A stretch of DNA of 64,000 bases from Parus major (lineage: Eukaryota > Chordata > Aves > Passeriformes > Paridae), in the NCBI RefSeq assembly GCF_001522545.3, contig NC_031770.1:88237194-88301193 (forward strand), read 5' to 3'. Of this stretch, positions 13,561-27,746 are shown piece by piece (within the stretch, counting starts at the first letter, position 1; each line of letters begins with the position of its first letter). A program made the position numbers and the translations under genes. The notes under the pieces were generated by a model. The model saw only the letters and a program-made list of their open reading frames with translations, searched no databases and was not told the DNA's origin.

Positions 13561-16500
13561 GACAGAGTTTGGAAACAAGGTCATTCTTACATCCCTGATT
13601 TTCTAGGAAAATGCCTCCTTTACCTATGCATCAAACTACACTTCCTGACCTTTTCTGGCCCCTTTTATTTTGTCTCCAGTAAGTTAATAAATCACACACA
13701 ATAGGGTACAGGAGGGGCAGAGGAACTGCATGCTCCTCTTCACCTAGGATGAGCAGCATCAGGTTAGACAAGTCTCTCCTGTCTCAGTCCTCAGCTGAGG
13801 TGGAACTAAAAACTGTGGGTTGGTACTTTTTAAACCCTTCTAACAGAGGGATAGAGTTCCTGCACTCTTACCCTTCCACAGCAAAAAAAAAAAAATTATA
13901 CCTTAATCCTTACAGTTAAATGCCTATTTCTCCCCAATATCAAAAACTTCAGTGACTAACCAGAACCTTAAGCTTACTCCAACTAGGAGATTTAGTAACT
14001 GCTACTTTGTACTGCTGAAATGTAAATTAAAATCTCTTAGGGCAGTGCTCTAGCAATTTAATTTCAGGCTGTGCAGAGCTGTGGAGGAGTGCCAGGAAAA
14101 AAATCTCCCTCTCCTTGCAGAAAAAAAGCAGATTAAAATATGGAAGCTGGTTTGCAATATATTGTGCTGTCATTCACCACATGCTACCTGTGCCAAATAA
14201 AGGGCTGGGAATCAGGCAGTCAACAGTAAGTTTCAGAAATATCAATGAACTGTACATGCAGTCTTCACACTTTGTACTGCATACCAAACCACTTGAGTGC
14301 ATGAGTCCTCAGAGATGGAGCTGAAGAGAACCAGTGCTTTACCCCTATGGGACACCTAGAGCAAAATAGGTAAGGCAGAAGGGTTATGTGTGTGGGAAGA
14401 GAAAATATTTTGTCTAGAGCTGCTGAAATTGTCTGATCACTTTATTTTAAGTCTCTTTTCATTGTTTTTGGGGTCCCAAAGGCCAAAAAAAGGCCCTCAG
14501 GGAGAAAGCTCCAGAATCAGCAGTGCAACCTATTGCTTTACATAGTGCAAAGGACTACGCACCCGTGCAAGGCGAGACTCAGCCCTTACCCGTAACAAGA
14601 AGACCCTGGCAGTCCTTCTGCAGCAGAGGGTGTGTGGTTCCTGAAGACAGCAGGGTTCAGCCCGTGCCCTGCAGCATGCTGGCCAGTTGGCTTCTCCCAT
14701 AACAGCTGGGAGAAATTTTGGAGAATCTTGAAAGCAAGATCATTAGATGTGCATTTCACCATTGCCACCTTCAACAGCAAAAATAAGTCTGTAATCACAA
14801 TAAGTTTGTCTTATTGTGGTGCAAATTGAATATGCTGGAAGTACAGGGCAAAACAAGTAATCTGATTTATCACAACAGACACCAGTCCCCATTTATAAAA
14901 ACTCGAATTTGTGCTGTACAGTTGTTCTACAAAAAGCCTCAGTAAGTCATTCGCTATCCAGCAGTTACATTGAGTTATCACAGGAGCAACCATTACTCAC
15001 AGTGACAGCCTCAGCACAACAAGCCCCTGTTGAGGGCACGAGTTTCTGCCTACATGAAACAGATGAAGCTAATGGATATCCGCCTGGATGAGCCCAGCGC
15101 CCGCACGCAGCCACCAGCCTGCCTCTACACAGGGGGACAAACCCACCACAAGAGCAGGTACTCTCTGCCTAAGAACACTGACATCTTGCTGCTTTTCTTT
15201 AGACAAGCTTGGGTTTTGTTGATTGTGGGGGAAGGGGATTTGGGGGTTGTTTCTTTGTTTTTGTTGAGTGAGCAAGAAGTAAAAATAACTTCTTTAACAG
15301 TCATCAGGCACATTAGGCAACATATGGGGGACAGGAGGTAGGGAGTAACCTTTCAAAAGTGATGGGAGCAAGCTTGGCTTTGATGTTCTCCATCAGACCT
15401 GACCTGCCTGGAACACTGGGGCACAAAGATGACAAAAGGCTGGCTATGAAGCCTTCCTTTGGGAAGAAAGAGGCTGTGCTCAGTTCTGGGGCAGCTTAGA
15501 TCAATCTTGGAGGCTATTCTAATCCAAATCTATAATCTTATTTAATTTACTCCACACACCCTCCTATATTATCAAACACCTTGAAAGGTAAGTTTTCTAA
15601 AGCTGCTACCTGAGAGAGATCAGAATTTCTTCCATGGCTATGTCTCTTGATTAGGAGATATTTCCTGGCTGCAAGCAGACATTGCTGCATTTGAGCTGAT
15701 CCCAAACTATTTTTGTTAAAACCTATGACAAAGCCTTACAGTGAAAAGAGAAGATTCATTCCCTAACCAAGAGCAGTTAAGAACAAACAAAATGCACCCG
15801 TTATTTTCCTACTATTGAAGTTGCTTCATTGTAATTTTATAACTATTTCCTCCTTCTTCTAAAAAACAAATGGAATCCAGTATCTGAAACCATAATATTC
15901 ATATTCTGATTTTATTTACTCCAGTTTTAGGCTTTTATATCTTCACTGCATATTAGGAGGAAGAAAACCCCAGTAAGTAGCTAGTGAGATTGATTTCTGG
16001 AAATGTTATTTAATCTCTGGGGGGTTTGCAGCTCTTAATACAACACAACCAGTAGGGAACAGTCATATTTTGTGTTCATTCATCTGATTAAGGAGAAAAA
16101 GTCAGTTTCTTGTGCCATGCATGTAGCAGGGGATTAGATGAATTAATTACTTCAGTCTGAGTCATCAGGGCCATACCTGTGCTCCATCAGTCTCTCACCC
16201 TTCAAGCAGGGAGCTGCATGGCACAGTCCTGCACCCCTGCACCCCCATTTCTGCTGTGCCACCCCCAGCACAGAGTGGTGACATACAGCTGCTGACACTG
16301 GCAGCTGCTCCAGTCCCGTGGTGAGCTCTGTTCCCAAAGAGACACAAGGAAAGAAGGGCCTGAGAAGGTGGTCCTTGCCACAGGCACCAAGGAAACATTG
16401 CTACTGACAATAAGGAGGAAAATCATGTCTACCTGGACTCATTTGTTTGAAGTTTTGTTTAAAAGGAGCTCAAGGCAGATAGAGACAGAATAAATCTGCA

Positions 16501-19500
16501 CTAAGAAATGAAGTGGGATAACAAATAAGATGACAACACTGAACTCTGTTCTCCAGGGAGCACAACTACATTCTTTCCTAATAGTATGTCCCTTTAATGA
16601 TAATACACTGGAAACAGTTCAAAATCACATTAATATAGAAAATAAGTTCTTACCTTCAGTTTAAATCACAAAGCTCTCTATTAATGTGAAATCCTTACTA
16701 TCTCCTTCCCTGGATGTGTACATCTAACTTGCAACTACATCATTTTGGGGATTTTAGCTACAAATGACCCCTCCCAATGCTGCAGTGCTTGTACCCCCAG
16801 AGAGGTGGGAGGGTGAGAAGCAGGTTCTCTATCGAACCATAGCCAAACACCACAGCACAGCAACTTCAGTACCTGATCAGGCAAAACCACTTTTAAAAGG
16901 CAATAGTTACTTACAGCAACAGTGAAGAGCTGAGAGATCAGAGCTCTGCTGGTGTGGCACAGCCACAAGAAATGACACTACGTGTCTTTGTCCAAAGATG
17001 AAGAACAACATTTACAGAAACCACAGCAGAACTGGTCAAGTCATCCTCTATCCATCACAACATCTGCCGCTACCTTTGCAAGGCAGGCGAGATGATGATA
17101 AATACGGTGTGAGGGCATTAAAGTGTGTCTTTTTCCTGAACCACAAATAAAGCTGCCTGCAGGATCTGCCTTCCCAGAAATAAATGTCAAGGAGAAATCC
17201 AGGGAAAACAAAGGGAGCTGGTTAATTGAGTGATGCTCACCTCACACAACAGACATGATCCTACAGAATGGAGCATGCAGTTCCAATCTGGCACTGTTTA
17301 CAAACACGATGCAACTGGCATCATTTCAATATTGCTGTAACAGGTGAGAACACATACAGCCTGGGGAGGAAATATCATTTTTATTGACTGACAGATTGTG
17401 GTACTACGTTACATTGAACATCCCAATAAAAACAGAGTGAGCCTTGCCTAAAATATGGCACCACACTGTGCAAAGGTTAGCAGTGCAGTGATCATTTTAT
17501 CAAGTTCAGGTTGTCCTACAAAGCTTTACTGCAACAGCGTGTTGGTTATGAATGTTAAATAAATAAGTAAATACAAATCATATCTCAAAGTTTAGTTCTG
17601 CTAACCCCTAGAGCGGGTAGAGATATGCTTTTATCAGATTAGCCAGGCTGTTTGAGGAAGCAGTGTAACAAAAGCAGAATCTCTGTGAGTATCTCTGCTG
17701 CAGGGCTCAGCAGACACATGGTGCCAGCACAGCTGCTGCTTCCACAATCAACCAGCCCCAGCACAAGCTGCATGTGTGTGTGTACACACAGATAATGTGT
17801 GTCTGCACGGACATATCCTGACTCTCGAGCCTGGTTCCAGCTGTGGCCTTCAACTGTTTCTGGAGCACACCCAGTCCTCAGCAGCTGTTGGCAGTGTTGA
17901 CAGTCAGCCCACTGCCACTTCCCTTCAGGCTGCACTTCTGGCCTGCCTAAAACCAGATCGAGCAAGTACAAAGCTGATAAAAAGTTCTTAGGCACAAATT
18001 TGACACTCAAGATTTTTCCAGAGATCTGGATCACATTTCTCTTAATGATACATCTAGTTTTTTCTCACCCTGACAACTTCATGACTGACATTTCTTTGCC
18101 TCTGATTTCTGCACTGATCTTCCACCCCTACAGCAGCCAGTGTTCAAGTATTCATTGAGTACCATTACTCATCAAATACCATGGAGATTAAATGTATAAA
18201 TCATGTAGACTGGCCAAATAAGTCTGCATGGAATGACTTTCTTGTCTTGCAAAAAATTTCAAAGGTCTCAGGTTTGGGTTTTTTTATGCACCTGGATGAA
18301 AAGTGATTTGGAAAAAAAACTAGATATCATATATTTCTCAGAAATTACTGCTATACCAGTCAGAATACTTATCCCAAATTAGAAAGATGTAAATTAAATC
18401 CCCCTTTTGCTTTTTTCAGAACAGGAATTTCCTTCAAAAGCCATTCCCTCTGAGGAAGACATTTTACAAATAAGTTTAAAAAATAAGTTTGGATGTTTCT
18501 TGTATTTCTGACAAAAAAATTTAGCTCTGGGCTACTAGACAAGGAAGAAAATTATAGCAATTCACACTTGGCTTAGAAACATCTATATTTAAACTAATCT
18601 TTCACTGAAAGAAGACTCAGCCCTGAGTGCAGACAGAGCTGACCATTTCATCACCTGCCTGCACTCATGTATATGTGAAGGTGGATGGCCTAAAACCTCT
18701 CCATTCCTGTCCCTCAAACAGCAGCACAAGAATGAAGCTCTTAAAAGCCTCAACCTCCCCTCCCATACCACTTGAGCCTTCTCTGAATCCAAAATCTCAC
18801 TGTTCCTCCCCTGAATGATAATGCTGATGTCAGCTTCTACTGCCGAGCAGCTCAGAGCCAGCCCTGCCTCCCAACCGGCCAGGCAGACCTTCAGCCTGCC
18901 AGGAATTTTGCTGAAACACTAATAAATTAAAAACTGGAGATATTTCTCCTGCTTGTTATGTCAGCAGCATGTATGTGGGCCTTGTATATGCTAAGGAGCA
19001 ATAAGGAAACCTCATCAGAGTATTCACACATCTGTCACTCCACCTCTTCAGACACTGCAAGCTACTGGTTCAACAAAAGCTTTACAGTCTCTCCTGGGCT
19101 CATAAATCTGAGGGCCTGTGTAATTCTCAGTACCCCTTAAACTCTACCTCACATTTAGATGGACCCAGCACAGAATTTCTTTCATGAAATGCATGTTACA
19201 CAGAGCCGTAAGACTCCTTGGATGAAGCACCGTTGGAATGAATTCTGGGGAAGTAAATATTTCACCACTAATTATGACACTGCTCAGGAAAAAGGACAGA
19301 GAACAGCAATGTTTAGATGACTAAAAAATCCAAATTTGCTACACATGGACACCCTTGTTCAGTTATAGCCAGAAATTTTTCCTGAGTTTGAGGCTTTGAT
19401 AGCAAATGGGTGAGTGGAGAGTGGGGTCAGAAAATTAACCACTGCCTGGGAAGCTGCTCTCTTAAGCAGAATACACCAGTATTTCTTACAGGAGACAGAA

Positions 19501-20749
19501 ATGCTTTCTTGGCTTTGCCTTTGACACAGGTAAGCCTGGTGGAAGCAAACAGTAGAGGGAAAACCCTGCCTCAGGTGTCATGCTGTGCTGTGCAGCTCAC
19601 ACTCCACCCATGGCCATCATTGCTATTAGTTTTCAGAAGCTTGCACATTCTTGAAGAAACAGTCCATTTCCATTAATAAAACCTCTACTGTGTGTTGAAC
19701 AGATGGAAAGCATGAAATTGTGCATGGAAAAGTAGGGGGATGATTACCAAAAGTGTTTTTCAGTTTTTAATTTCTTCCACAGTCTGAAGCTAACCCACAT
19801 TATCTCTGCAGTTGCTTCAGCCAGCTCTTGTTCTTAGAACTCATGGAAATAATAATTTTTGAAAGAGCATTTAAAGGCCACACAGGGAATCCAAACTTTT
19901 TTTAATCACAAGAGAGAAAAATCAGCAGATGACAAGAGAAAAAGCTAGAAGGAGCCAAAACTCACTGAAGTTTTCAGATGTCTCCTGTAGATCTAAAAGG
20001 ATTTGGTCCAGAATTTGCCTTGTAGTCTAATCATCCTAAAGCCTGCTGGCAATGGCAGAGTGCAGTTTCTCTTTTTCCCTAGTAAGAGTCACATGAATTG
20101 ATAAATGCTGCCTCATTTGAAAGCTGGGTGCTTAGTCTCTGGCTGCAATAACACTCTGCAGACTTATGACTGATTAATTGACAGGCATTTGTGATACCTA
20201 AGGATGAATATCAACAACAAAGTGAAATGTCAGCAAGTGAGTGAAATATATTGCAAGGCTTGTGTGGATTATGAGATGCTGTATTATCAAACAAGAGAAT
20301 GAAGTCAAGGGATAAGCAAGAGTAGAGTCAGAGCATGCAGCAGGATAGTGATAATTAAGTCCAGGGAGATAATTTTATAAATGTAGATTTAACAACTTTA
20401 CTCAGATGCTCATTTTTTCTTGTATAACCAGTAGGTTTATTCAAAGATCACGTTGGTAATCAGCTCAAGTAGAAGTGGCAACGTGAGGAGAAAAGGGGCT
20501 GCACAGTGGAATGGTTAGGCTGAAGAAAAGCAGTATTACAGTGTCCCTGCTGCCTGCTAATGATTTAATCACCTCAAATGTGATCCATAGAGGGCTGCTT
20601 TCAAAAGAAGCTTTCTTTTGAAATTCAAGAAGTTTCACATCTGTTATGCTCATTTCCAGACATAATTGTTTCCAAATTCATATATTAAAAAAATATTTTG
20701 TCTGTCACTTTAGGCTTAAGTTGTAAAATTTTTCAGTTTAAAAAAATAA
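13561..20749. other. Intergenic, no gene recognised
   Basis: Unique DNA with modest GC-rich patches near 14560..14720 and 16180..16400. A 14-base TG/CA palindrome sits at 17777..17790. No exon, RNA gene or repeat family was recognised. Confidence 0.55.
20599..20623. repeat. Perfect 11-bp inverted repeat
   Basis: TTTCAAAAGAA (20599..20609), loop GCT, then its exact reverse complement (20613..20623). It is a tight hairpin; no flanking element boundary was seen. Confidence 0.9.
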
Positions 20750-20847
20750 ATATATAGATATATAGATATATAGATTAGATATATAGATATATGGATTACA
20801 GATATAGATATATAATATATATACATATAGACATATATATATATATT
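20750..20847. repeat. (TAGATA)n / (TA)n microsatellite
   Basis: Interrupted TATAGA and TA units over about 98 bases. Confidence 0.93.
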
Positions 20848-23439
20848 AGCAAGTAAGAGATAATGTCCCTTAGGTTAGAATTGTGACCTCAGTGTCACCC
20901 TGTGAAAACAAGCTGTATTAATTGCCCAGCTGCTGTGCCATGAAAATAAACACATCTATTTATGAGAACTGCCTTATATACCTGTTACTGGGTAACATAA
21001 GCACCATCTTACTTTTATAATGAGTCTGGCCAGAAAAGAAAACAAAACTAAATTAAATGTTTTATATTTCACCACAGAGTTTTGTCTACTAGAAGCATGA
21101 GCTGGAACAACTCTGCACAGCTTTGGGAGAGGGCAGGAGAAAAGCACAGTGATGAGATAATTGCTGCCAATATCCAGTGTTAAACCACCATTCCTTGAGG
21201 TGCCTGATTTCCCAGAAGTTCCCCAGGTGCAATACTGTCCTATCAATACTCCACACTGCATGTATAAATGAAATGATGGGCTTCCAATTTGCAGCCTCCA
21301 AACCCACAAGGAGTCCATGGAGTGATTTTAAGATGTCTATGAAAGGGGATTAAAAATGGAAGCTCCTGTACTCTCTGTATAGGTTGGAAAGGGAGTTTTT
21401 TGGCCCACAATTGCTAGAATTTTAAATTCTCTGAGTAAAGCTTTTAAACTGGCTAATGGGAGTGATAACCAGAATCACATGGCAGGACCTATGGTCTCAT
21501 AAGACAGCACAAATTACTGTGCATTAGAGGACCCCTCAGCCTTTCTGCTGCAAGCACCAAGCAAGAACCTGAGAAGCCTTTGTAAGAGATATCTCATTAA
21601 AAGGTGTGTCCAAAACTTGCAATTTCAACAGATGAGAATGTCCCTATATCAATAACTTTTCAATAATAATAATAATAATAATCAGAGGCATACACAGTTT
21701 GCACAAAGTACTTCAGTACTTGGGTTTCATAAGCTTAGAATCAACTGGAAAATTGGAAAGAAGCTTCAGTGTAGAGAGAGATTAGCCAGAATTATCATAA
21801 ACTAAAATGAGAATAAATGTGTATTCATTTAAAAAATTGTAAAGTCTGAGTTCACATTTAAGCTATTGTTTCATTATAATGGCTTTTAAATGCCTATAAT
21901 TATATGTTACTTACTATTGTTCAGATCATTTTATATGAACACATAAGGCAAATGCTCAGAAAGAAATCCCAGGCACTGATTATTTTTAATAGTGCAACAC
22001 TTCTTCTATGGTAATTACTGGGGTACAATGCCTGTTAACCTATTCAGCATTCCTGGAGGAATTTAAGTCAAAAGCAATCTGATTAACTTTAAGGTAAGGG
22101 CTTCCCATCTCTGCTTTCTTTCCCCCTTCTCTGCTCAAGTAAATATTAATGTGTGTTAGCTATGCAGAGAATCAATGCAATTATATTAAATTTGCAATTC
22201 AGCCAAGTGGCTGCAAATTCAACTAATTATTTATATTTTGAGTCTTGTTGATTCTGCAGTTATTGTAAAGCTCAGCAGTCCATCTCTTTATTGCAACCAG
22301 TATCTGAGGCTTTTACACGTCCATTTTATTAAATTTGAAACATTTTGTGGCCTAGTTAAGTGGCATAGGCAGTTTTCTAATTGTATACCAGAAATTGTGA
22401 AAAATTGTTTGGTCTCCTGAAATGCATTTTGTAAAGTAGCATATTTTCAATAGGTGCCAATAGCTTAGTACACATGCTTTAAAAATATCTGGATGTTTGA
22501 AAAATCATTACTGACTGAGTTTACTTCCCATAGGACTTCTGTGAAAATCTTTGGTGATGGCTGGAGAGCAATAGGTCCTTTCAGATTCCACACAGCAGGC
22601 CCTGCTCCAGGAAACTGTGAAAATACCCCCAAGAAAACATCATTCTCCCTATTCCAACAGTAAGAAAGCAATTAGCTTGATGTTAGCAAATCCTGACAGG
22701 GACAAGTAAAGCCTGCCCAAAGACATTGGGCAATGATTTTCCATCTGTAATATGACAAACATTGGTGCAAATACTTCAAAACTGATTTGAATCCACAAGG
22801 AAGAGTTCACTGCAAAGACCTGCCATCACACTTGGTAAACACCCCATGACATTTATCAGAGGAGTGCAGGTAACAATCTCACTTTTCCTTGGCAGACATC
22901 CTGCCTCCGTGAACTCAGCTTTAAAAATGTCAAGTGGATTGTACATTACTCATTTCCAGTTTAAAAGTGTCCATTATTAGCAGAAATGATGCTTTGGTAG
23001 GGAGAGAAACTATTTCAATGTAATCTACAAAATGATTTGCAGGGATTTCAGCAAAGCAATTAGGGGAATTTCTGGACTACAGATGCTGTAATGTGTAATG
23101 TGAGATTTCATCTTGACTGATAGACCTTTTAGGATTTCCATCCAAAAATATGGTTGTGCTTCCCTCTTTGCCATACCACCCTTTAATGAATTATATGTGA
23201 AATTTTCTTCTTTCCTGTATTTTTTATTAGCACCTTACCCAACTTTAACCCATTTGAATCCTCCTGTTGTCCCACTGAGCAGAACAGATGTCCAGCAGGA
23301 CTGCAGAAAAAAAGACAAACTGATGCCATATCTACAGGGCTCAGGAGCCACCAAAGATAAATGCAAATCAAATTAAACCTCTAAAACTTACCAAGTGCCC
23401 ATGGGGCAGGGGGAAGCAAGGTGAACCAGTTTTAAGATC
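20848..23439. other. Intergenic; 21800..22450 resembles conserved noncoding DNA
   Basis: No coding signal. The part at 21800..22450 is AT-rich but not repetitive, with several TAAT cores and no simple runs. That texture is often seen in vertebrate conserved noncoding elements. This is impression only; no alignment was possible. Confidence 0.3.
21662..21682. repeat. (AAT)7 microsatellite
   Basis: Seven perfect AAT units. Confidence 0.95.
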
Positions 23440-23945
23440 ATAAGCAGTTATAGAATGACCAGGGTTGGAAGGGTCCTTAAAGATCTTCTAATTCCAGCCC
23501 CTTTGCTGCACTGGGACGCCTTTCACTGTACCAGGCTGCTCAGAGTTGAATTCAGCATGGCCTTGAACATTCCCAGGCATGGGCATCCACAGGTTCTCTG
23601 AGCAACCTGTGCCAGTGCCTGACCACCCTCACAGTAAAGAATTTCTCCCCAATATCCAATCTAAACTACCCTCTTTCAGTTTGAGGTTCCCCACTGTCCT
23701 GTTACTATGTGTCCTCTAAAAAGTCTCTCTCCTTTTCTGTAGGTTCCCTTAAGATACAGAGGGCCACAAGGAGGTCACCCCAAAGCCTTCTCTTTTCCAG
23801 GCTGAACAAACCTGATTAGCCTTTCCTCACAGGAGAGGTGCTCCAGCCCTCTGATCATCTTGGTGGCCTCCTCTGGACTCACTCCAACAGGTCCTTGTCC
23901 TTCCTGTGCTGGGGAGCCCAGAGCTGATGCAGTGTTCCAGCTCCT
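23440..23945 (-). mobile_element. CR1 LINE 3' fragment, about 500 bases
   Basis: It begins 'tagaatgaccagggttggaa' in antisense. It runs through 'cctcacagtaaagaatttct', 'ttcagtttgaggttcccc' and 'aggagaggtgctccagccct' to 'actccaacaggtccttgtcc' and 'gagctgatgcagtgttccag'. It covers the CR1 3' UTR and the very end of ORF2. The element's sense strand is minus. Confidence 0.95.
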
Positions 23946-26287
23946 TCTGACTGCATGGATGATGCTGCTCCTGATGTGAGCTCAGTCTTCTGTTCTGTTT
24001 GCTGTAATCGTCAGCTCAGACACAGCCGTGCCAGCTGCACTGGGAGGGAACACAAGCACGGATAAACACAACATTCAGAATAATTAGATACCCACAACAC
24101 TGCAAATAACTTAAATAGGGGTTTTCACACTCTGAAGAGTGGGATGGAGCTGTTCATGGCAGATTTTTTGTGGCTGCATCTGAACTGACTATTATAGCAA
24201 ACAGCAGAACAGAAGATTGAACTCAAAGCAGGAGCAGCCTGCACCATCCATGCAGTCAGAAGGAAGATTTCATTTCCTACCTTATGTATCCTCTTACACA
24301 CAACCATGCCCAGCCCTGACGGCTGAAGAAGATATTTTGTGATAGAGGAGTGGGAACAGTTCCAGGTTTACAAGCTGATTGTAAACCCCTCTCTCCATTT
24401 GCTGGAAGCACAAAGATTTGAGGGCAGATGGAAATCTAGCATCACTGGATCAACATGAAATCCAGAACATGACAGAATTAGCAAGTAGGAGTGTCCCAAA
24501 CACCCAGAACTTTTAGTATCAGGATGCCAGAGGAGACTCCCTGAAATATTTGTTCCCATTGAAATCCAAAGTTATTGTTAATGTAAAATACACTTTTACA
24601 TATCATGTGCATGAAAAGAGAATTTTCATCATTGCTCATTGTCATTTCAGGCAGGTGAGACAGTCTTCTCCATATGTTACAGGAGGAGATACAATACATC
24701 TGGTATAGACTGATGCAAATGGGCCAGAACTGGGCTAAGGAGGAATAGTTCCCTCCAGCTTGCAGGTGAGGCAAGTAGACAATTTGCCACAAAACAACAG
24801 GGAAATTCAGGGCCATGTCTCAAACTGAACATAGACTGTCCCAGGCTCTGCAGCATGGTTTCTGAGTGGCAAGAAAGGAGATGGTCAGTGGGACAGCCCT
24901 AAGAGCTGTGCCTGCTAAGACAACGTGAATCTGATACATTTATTAGGAAGGGAAAATAGTGAATAAATTCATTGTTGTCCCAACATACGAGGCTTTCCCC
25001 ATAGGAACGTGTCTCTGCCCACTGTTGGCATATCATGAGAGATTAAGAGATTAATCGAGCAGAAAAAGATGGTGTCAACAGCAAAGTCTGTTACTGCAGC
25101 TGTACCCCTCCAGAGCATTAAACTACAAATTTGTTATTTGCCCCCTTCCCCACAATTTCCCAGGGAGACCACACTAAGAACACAATGAACAAAGTCCAGA
25201 TACAGGCTCAGCCCTGCCAAAACTTCACTGTAGATGGAGAGAGGGGTTTGCAATCAGCTTGTAAACCTGGAAATATTTGGCCTTAGGCTCATATCTGACA
25301 TTAAAATGTGACAGTTTCTGGTAAGCAGGCAACACTATATTTTTCTCATCATAACTTACTGATCTTCCCATCGTCTTCCAGTTCACCAAGGCAAAACCCT
25401 ATTCTTCCTAATTCTGGCAGCATGTGAACCTTCTCTTTCTGCCAGGATTGCCCTGCTAGTCCCTATTTACCATCCCTCATAGTCAAGCTGGATACTGTAC
25501 CTGCTTGCACATCCTGAAGACATGACTCTGCAGTTTTTCTCAAAACCTTTCTGTATCCTTTTGTAATGCAGGTAGATAAAACTGTTCTCTCCCACCAGGC
25601 CCTATAGCATTTTAATTTTTCAAATCTTGAGTAAAGCAAATAAAAAATCATATTAAGTGACTCTTTTTACTGCTATTTTTACCGAAGATATGCTGTTTTG
25701 TGGTGCATTAATAAGAAATATGTATGCCAGAACAAAGAATCACTAAGCTTCACCCACAGTGGATTGTTATAAAGCATTTATTTCTGGCTGTATTCAGCCA
25801 CCCCCAGTAGCTCACAGTGCATCCTGACAGCTGCCACTGGTGTGTGACCTCCTGAGCAGTCCTCATTAGTACAGTTTCTTAGCCTATCATTTCACAAAAG
25901 GAAATTACTATGGAACAGCTCCCAAATGAGCACCTCTCCCTGCAACTCAAATTCTAGGGATGAGAAAAGAGACAGAACACCTGCCAGAGAACAGGATATT
26001 TTGTATGTTGATCAGCAGTGGAGAGCAAATAGACCATGTTCTAAAAATAGAAAATTGACTTCCTCCACATCAGGAGATAATATAAGCACCTAAGCTTACT
26101 CTGAAAAGGAAAAGCAAGTGACTGACTCTGCATACAAGAGCACCCTGTCAAAGGCAAGGTAGCTCCCCAGCCTTGATACTGCTCAGCAGGCAGAGGAAAT
26201 GCTTGCTTTCCCACAAAGGCTGAGGTTTGTGGATGATGGAAACACTCTGTTCATCTTCATCATAGGCATTGCTTTAAGGGAAAAAGT

Positions 26288-26307
26288 AAAAAAAAAAAAA
26301 AAAAAAA
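26288..26307. repeat. Poly-A run (A20)
   Basis: Homopolymer of 20 A followed by TTTAAAAA. No retrocopy body was recognised on its 5' side. Confidence 0.9.
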
Positions 26308-27649
26308 TTTAAAAATTGCCATTCTGACTTTTTTGGTTGGTACCTCTCAGGCTTTTGGATGCTATGTCCTTGGAACTAAAAGCTCAAATGTGACTGCAGA
26401 AACAGAATTTTCTTTTTCTTCTTCTTTGGCCTTTTGCCAGGAACAAAAGCATTTGCTTACTTATCTGTCTGTAGAGAAACACAAAGCAATACTTCACATA
26501 TCCATTCCAAATGAAAAACAAAAGGTAAAAGCCAAACAACTTGGCACCTGCTCAGGGTTCATAGATTTCTTTATGTGAGTCCATTTCTCTAACAAGCTTC
26601 TTTTCCTGAAAGTACTATTTAAACCTGGAAAAAAAAAATCTTTAAAGGAATTCTGGGATGTCAGAAAATAATTAAGCCACCAGAATTCTGTTCTGAACAC
26701 GTTTCAAGTGCTCGTCATGAAGTTTCTTGAATGTGTTCAACTGGTAGCTCTGGAAATAAAAAAACTAGGGCTAGAAAGAGCAGAGCAGGAAACAGAATTT
26801 GCTGGTTGTTTCACTCCAGACACGTCTCTTAAGCCTAACACATTAGGGGAAATTATCTAGAGTGTGGAAGACAGCTCTGTCATCATGTCAAAGATGAATG
26901 AAATATCAAGGTATACATTTTGAATATTCAAGTATTGAAATGCTGTTTGTTGTTGATTATTAGGCTGCGTAAAGAGTTAAATTAACAGAAAAAGTTCTCT
27001 TATTCCCTAGTCAGTCAAATCTGTTAAGCAAAAGATACTTTTGTTAATTTTTTGATGTGTGTTATTTTGTATATTACAAATGTTTGTCAGTTATGATTAT
27101 AAAATAATTACTAAAATATGAGATCCATTTTATGGCATCAACCCAAAACCATTTGCTGCAGCACATAAGCTAGTATATGAAATTTGCTGAACCCAGGGTT
27201 TCACTCCAGCTATAAAATCACAAGACTAGAATACAAAACAGACCATTCAAATACAAAGACATTTATGAACCTTAACTACCTTTGTTTAGAGAATATGAGA
27301 CCAGCAATGCTTAGAACAAGAGGAAGTGTTTACAAAATATACACAGTTCTATTCTTTGGTCAGTCTGTAATAACAAAAATAGTTTATATTTGGAGTATTT
27401 CATCCAGCATTTAAGATCTCTCACAGAGGAGTATGATGATAAAACATGGGTCTGGCTTTGGCTTTCACAACACTGAAATCAATCAAGTACCTGTATGCAG
27501 TCCAGAGGGATGATAAATCATGTTTGTCACACCTACAACCAATTTTCTGGGAAGAAAAAAAAAAAAAAATCTAACAATTTAGAGAAGCCTATATGCCCTA
27601 TACTTATTCTTTCCCTGAAAGCCAGAAGTGAAGACAGAACACATCTCTC

Positions 27650-27666
27650 TTTTTTTTTTTTTTTTT
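27650..27666. repeat. Poly-T run (T17)
   Basis: Homopolymer of 17 T. No retrocopy was recognised next to it on the minus strand. Confidence 0.9.
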
Positions 27667-27723
27667 AATGAGCATTTTTTTAAATAGAGCCTTTTTTAGA
27701 GCTAGATTTCTTACTACAGCTGA

Positions 27724-27746
27724 AGCTTCTGCTTGAGGCAGAAGCT
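27724..27746. repeat. Short inverted repeat (9-bp arms)
   Basis: AGCTTCTGC and GCAGAAGCT separated by five bases. Confidence 0.85.

Noticed and set aside
17777..17790. TGTGTGTACACACA palindrome
   Set aside because: A by-product of a short TG/CA microsatellite; no further structure.
19489..19529. Possible 41-base micro-exon flanked by TTACAG and GTAAGC
   Set aside because: Short, with stops in nearby frames and no partner exon. AG and GT pairs at this spacing are common by chance.
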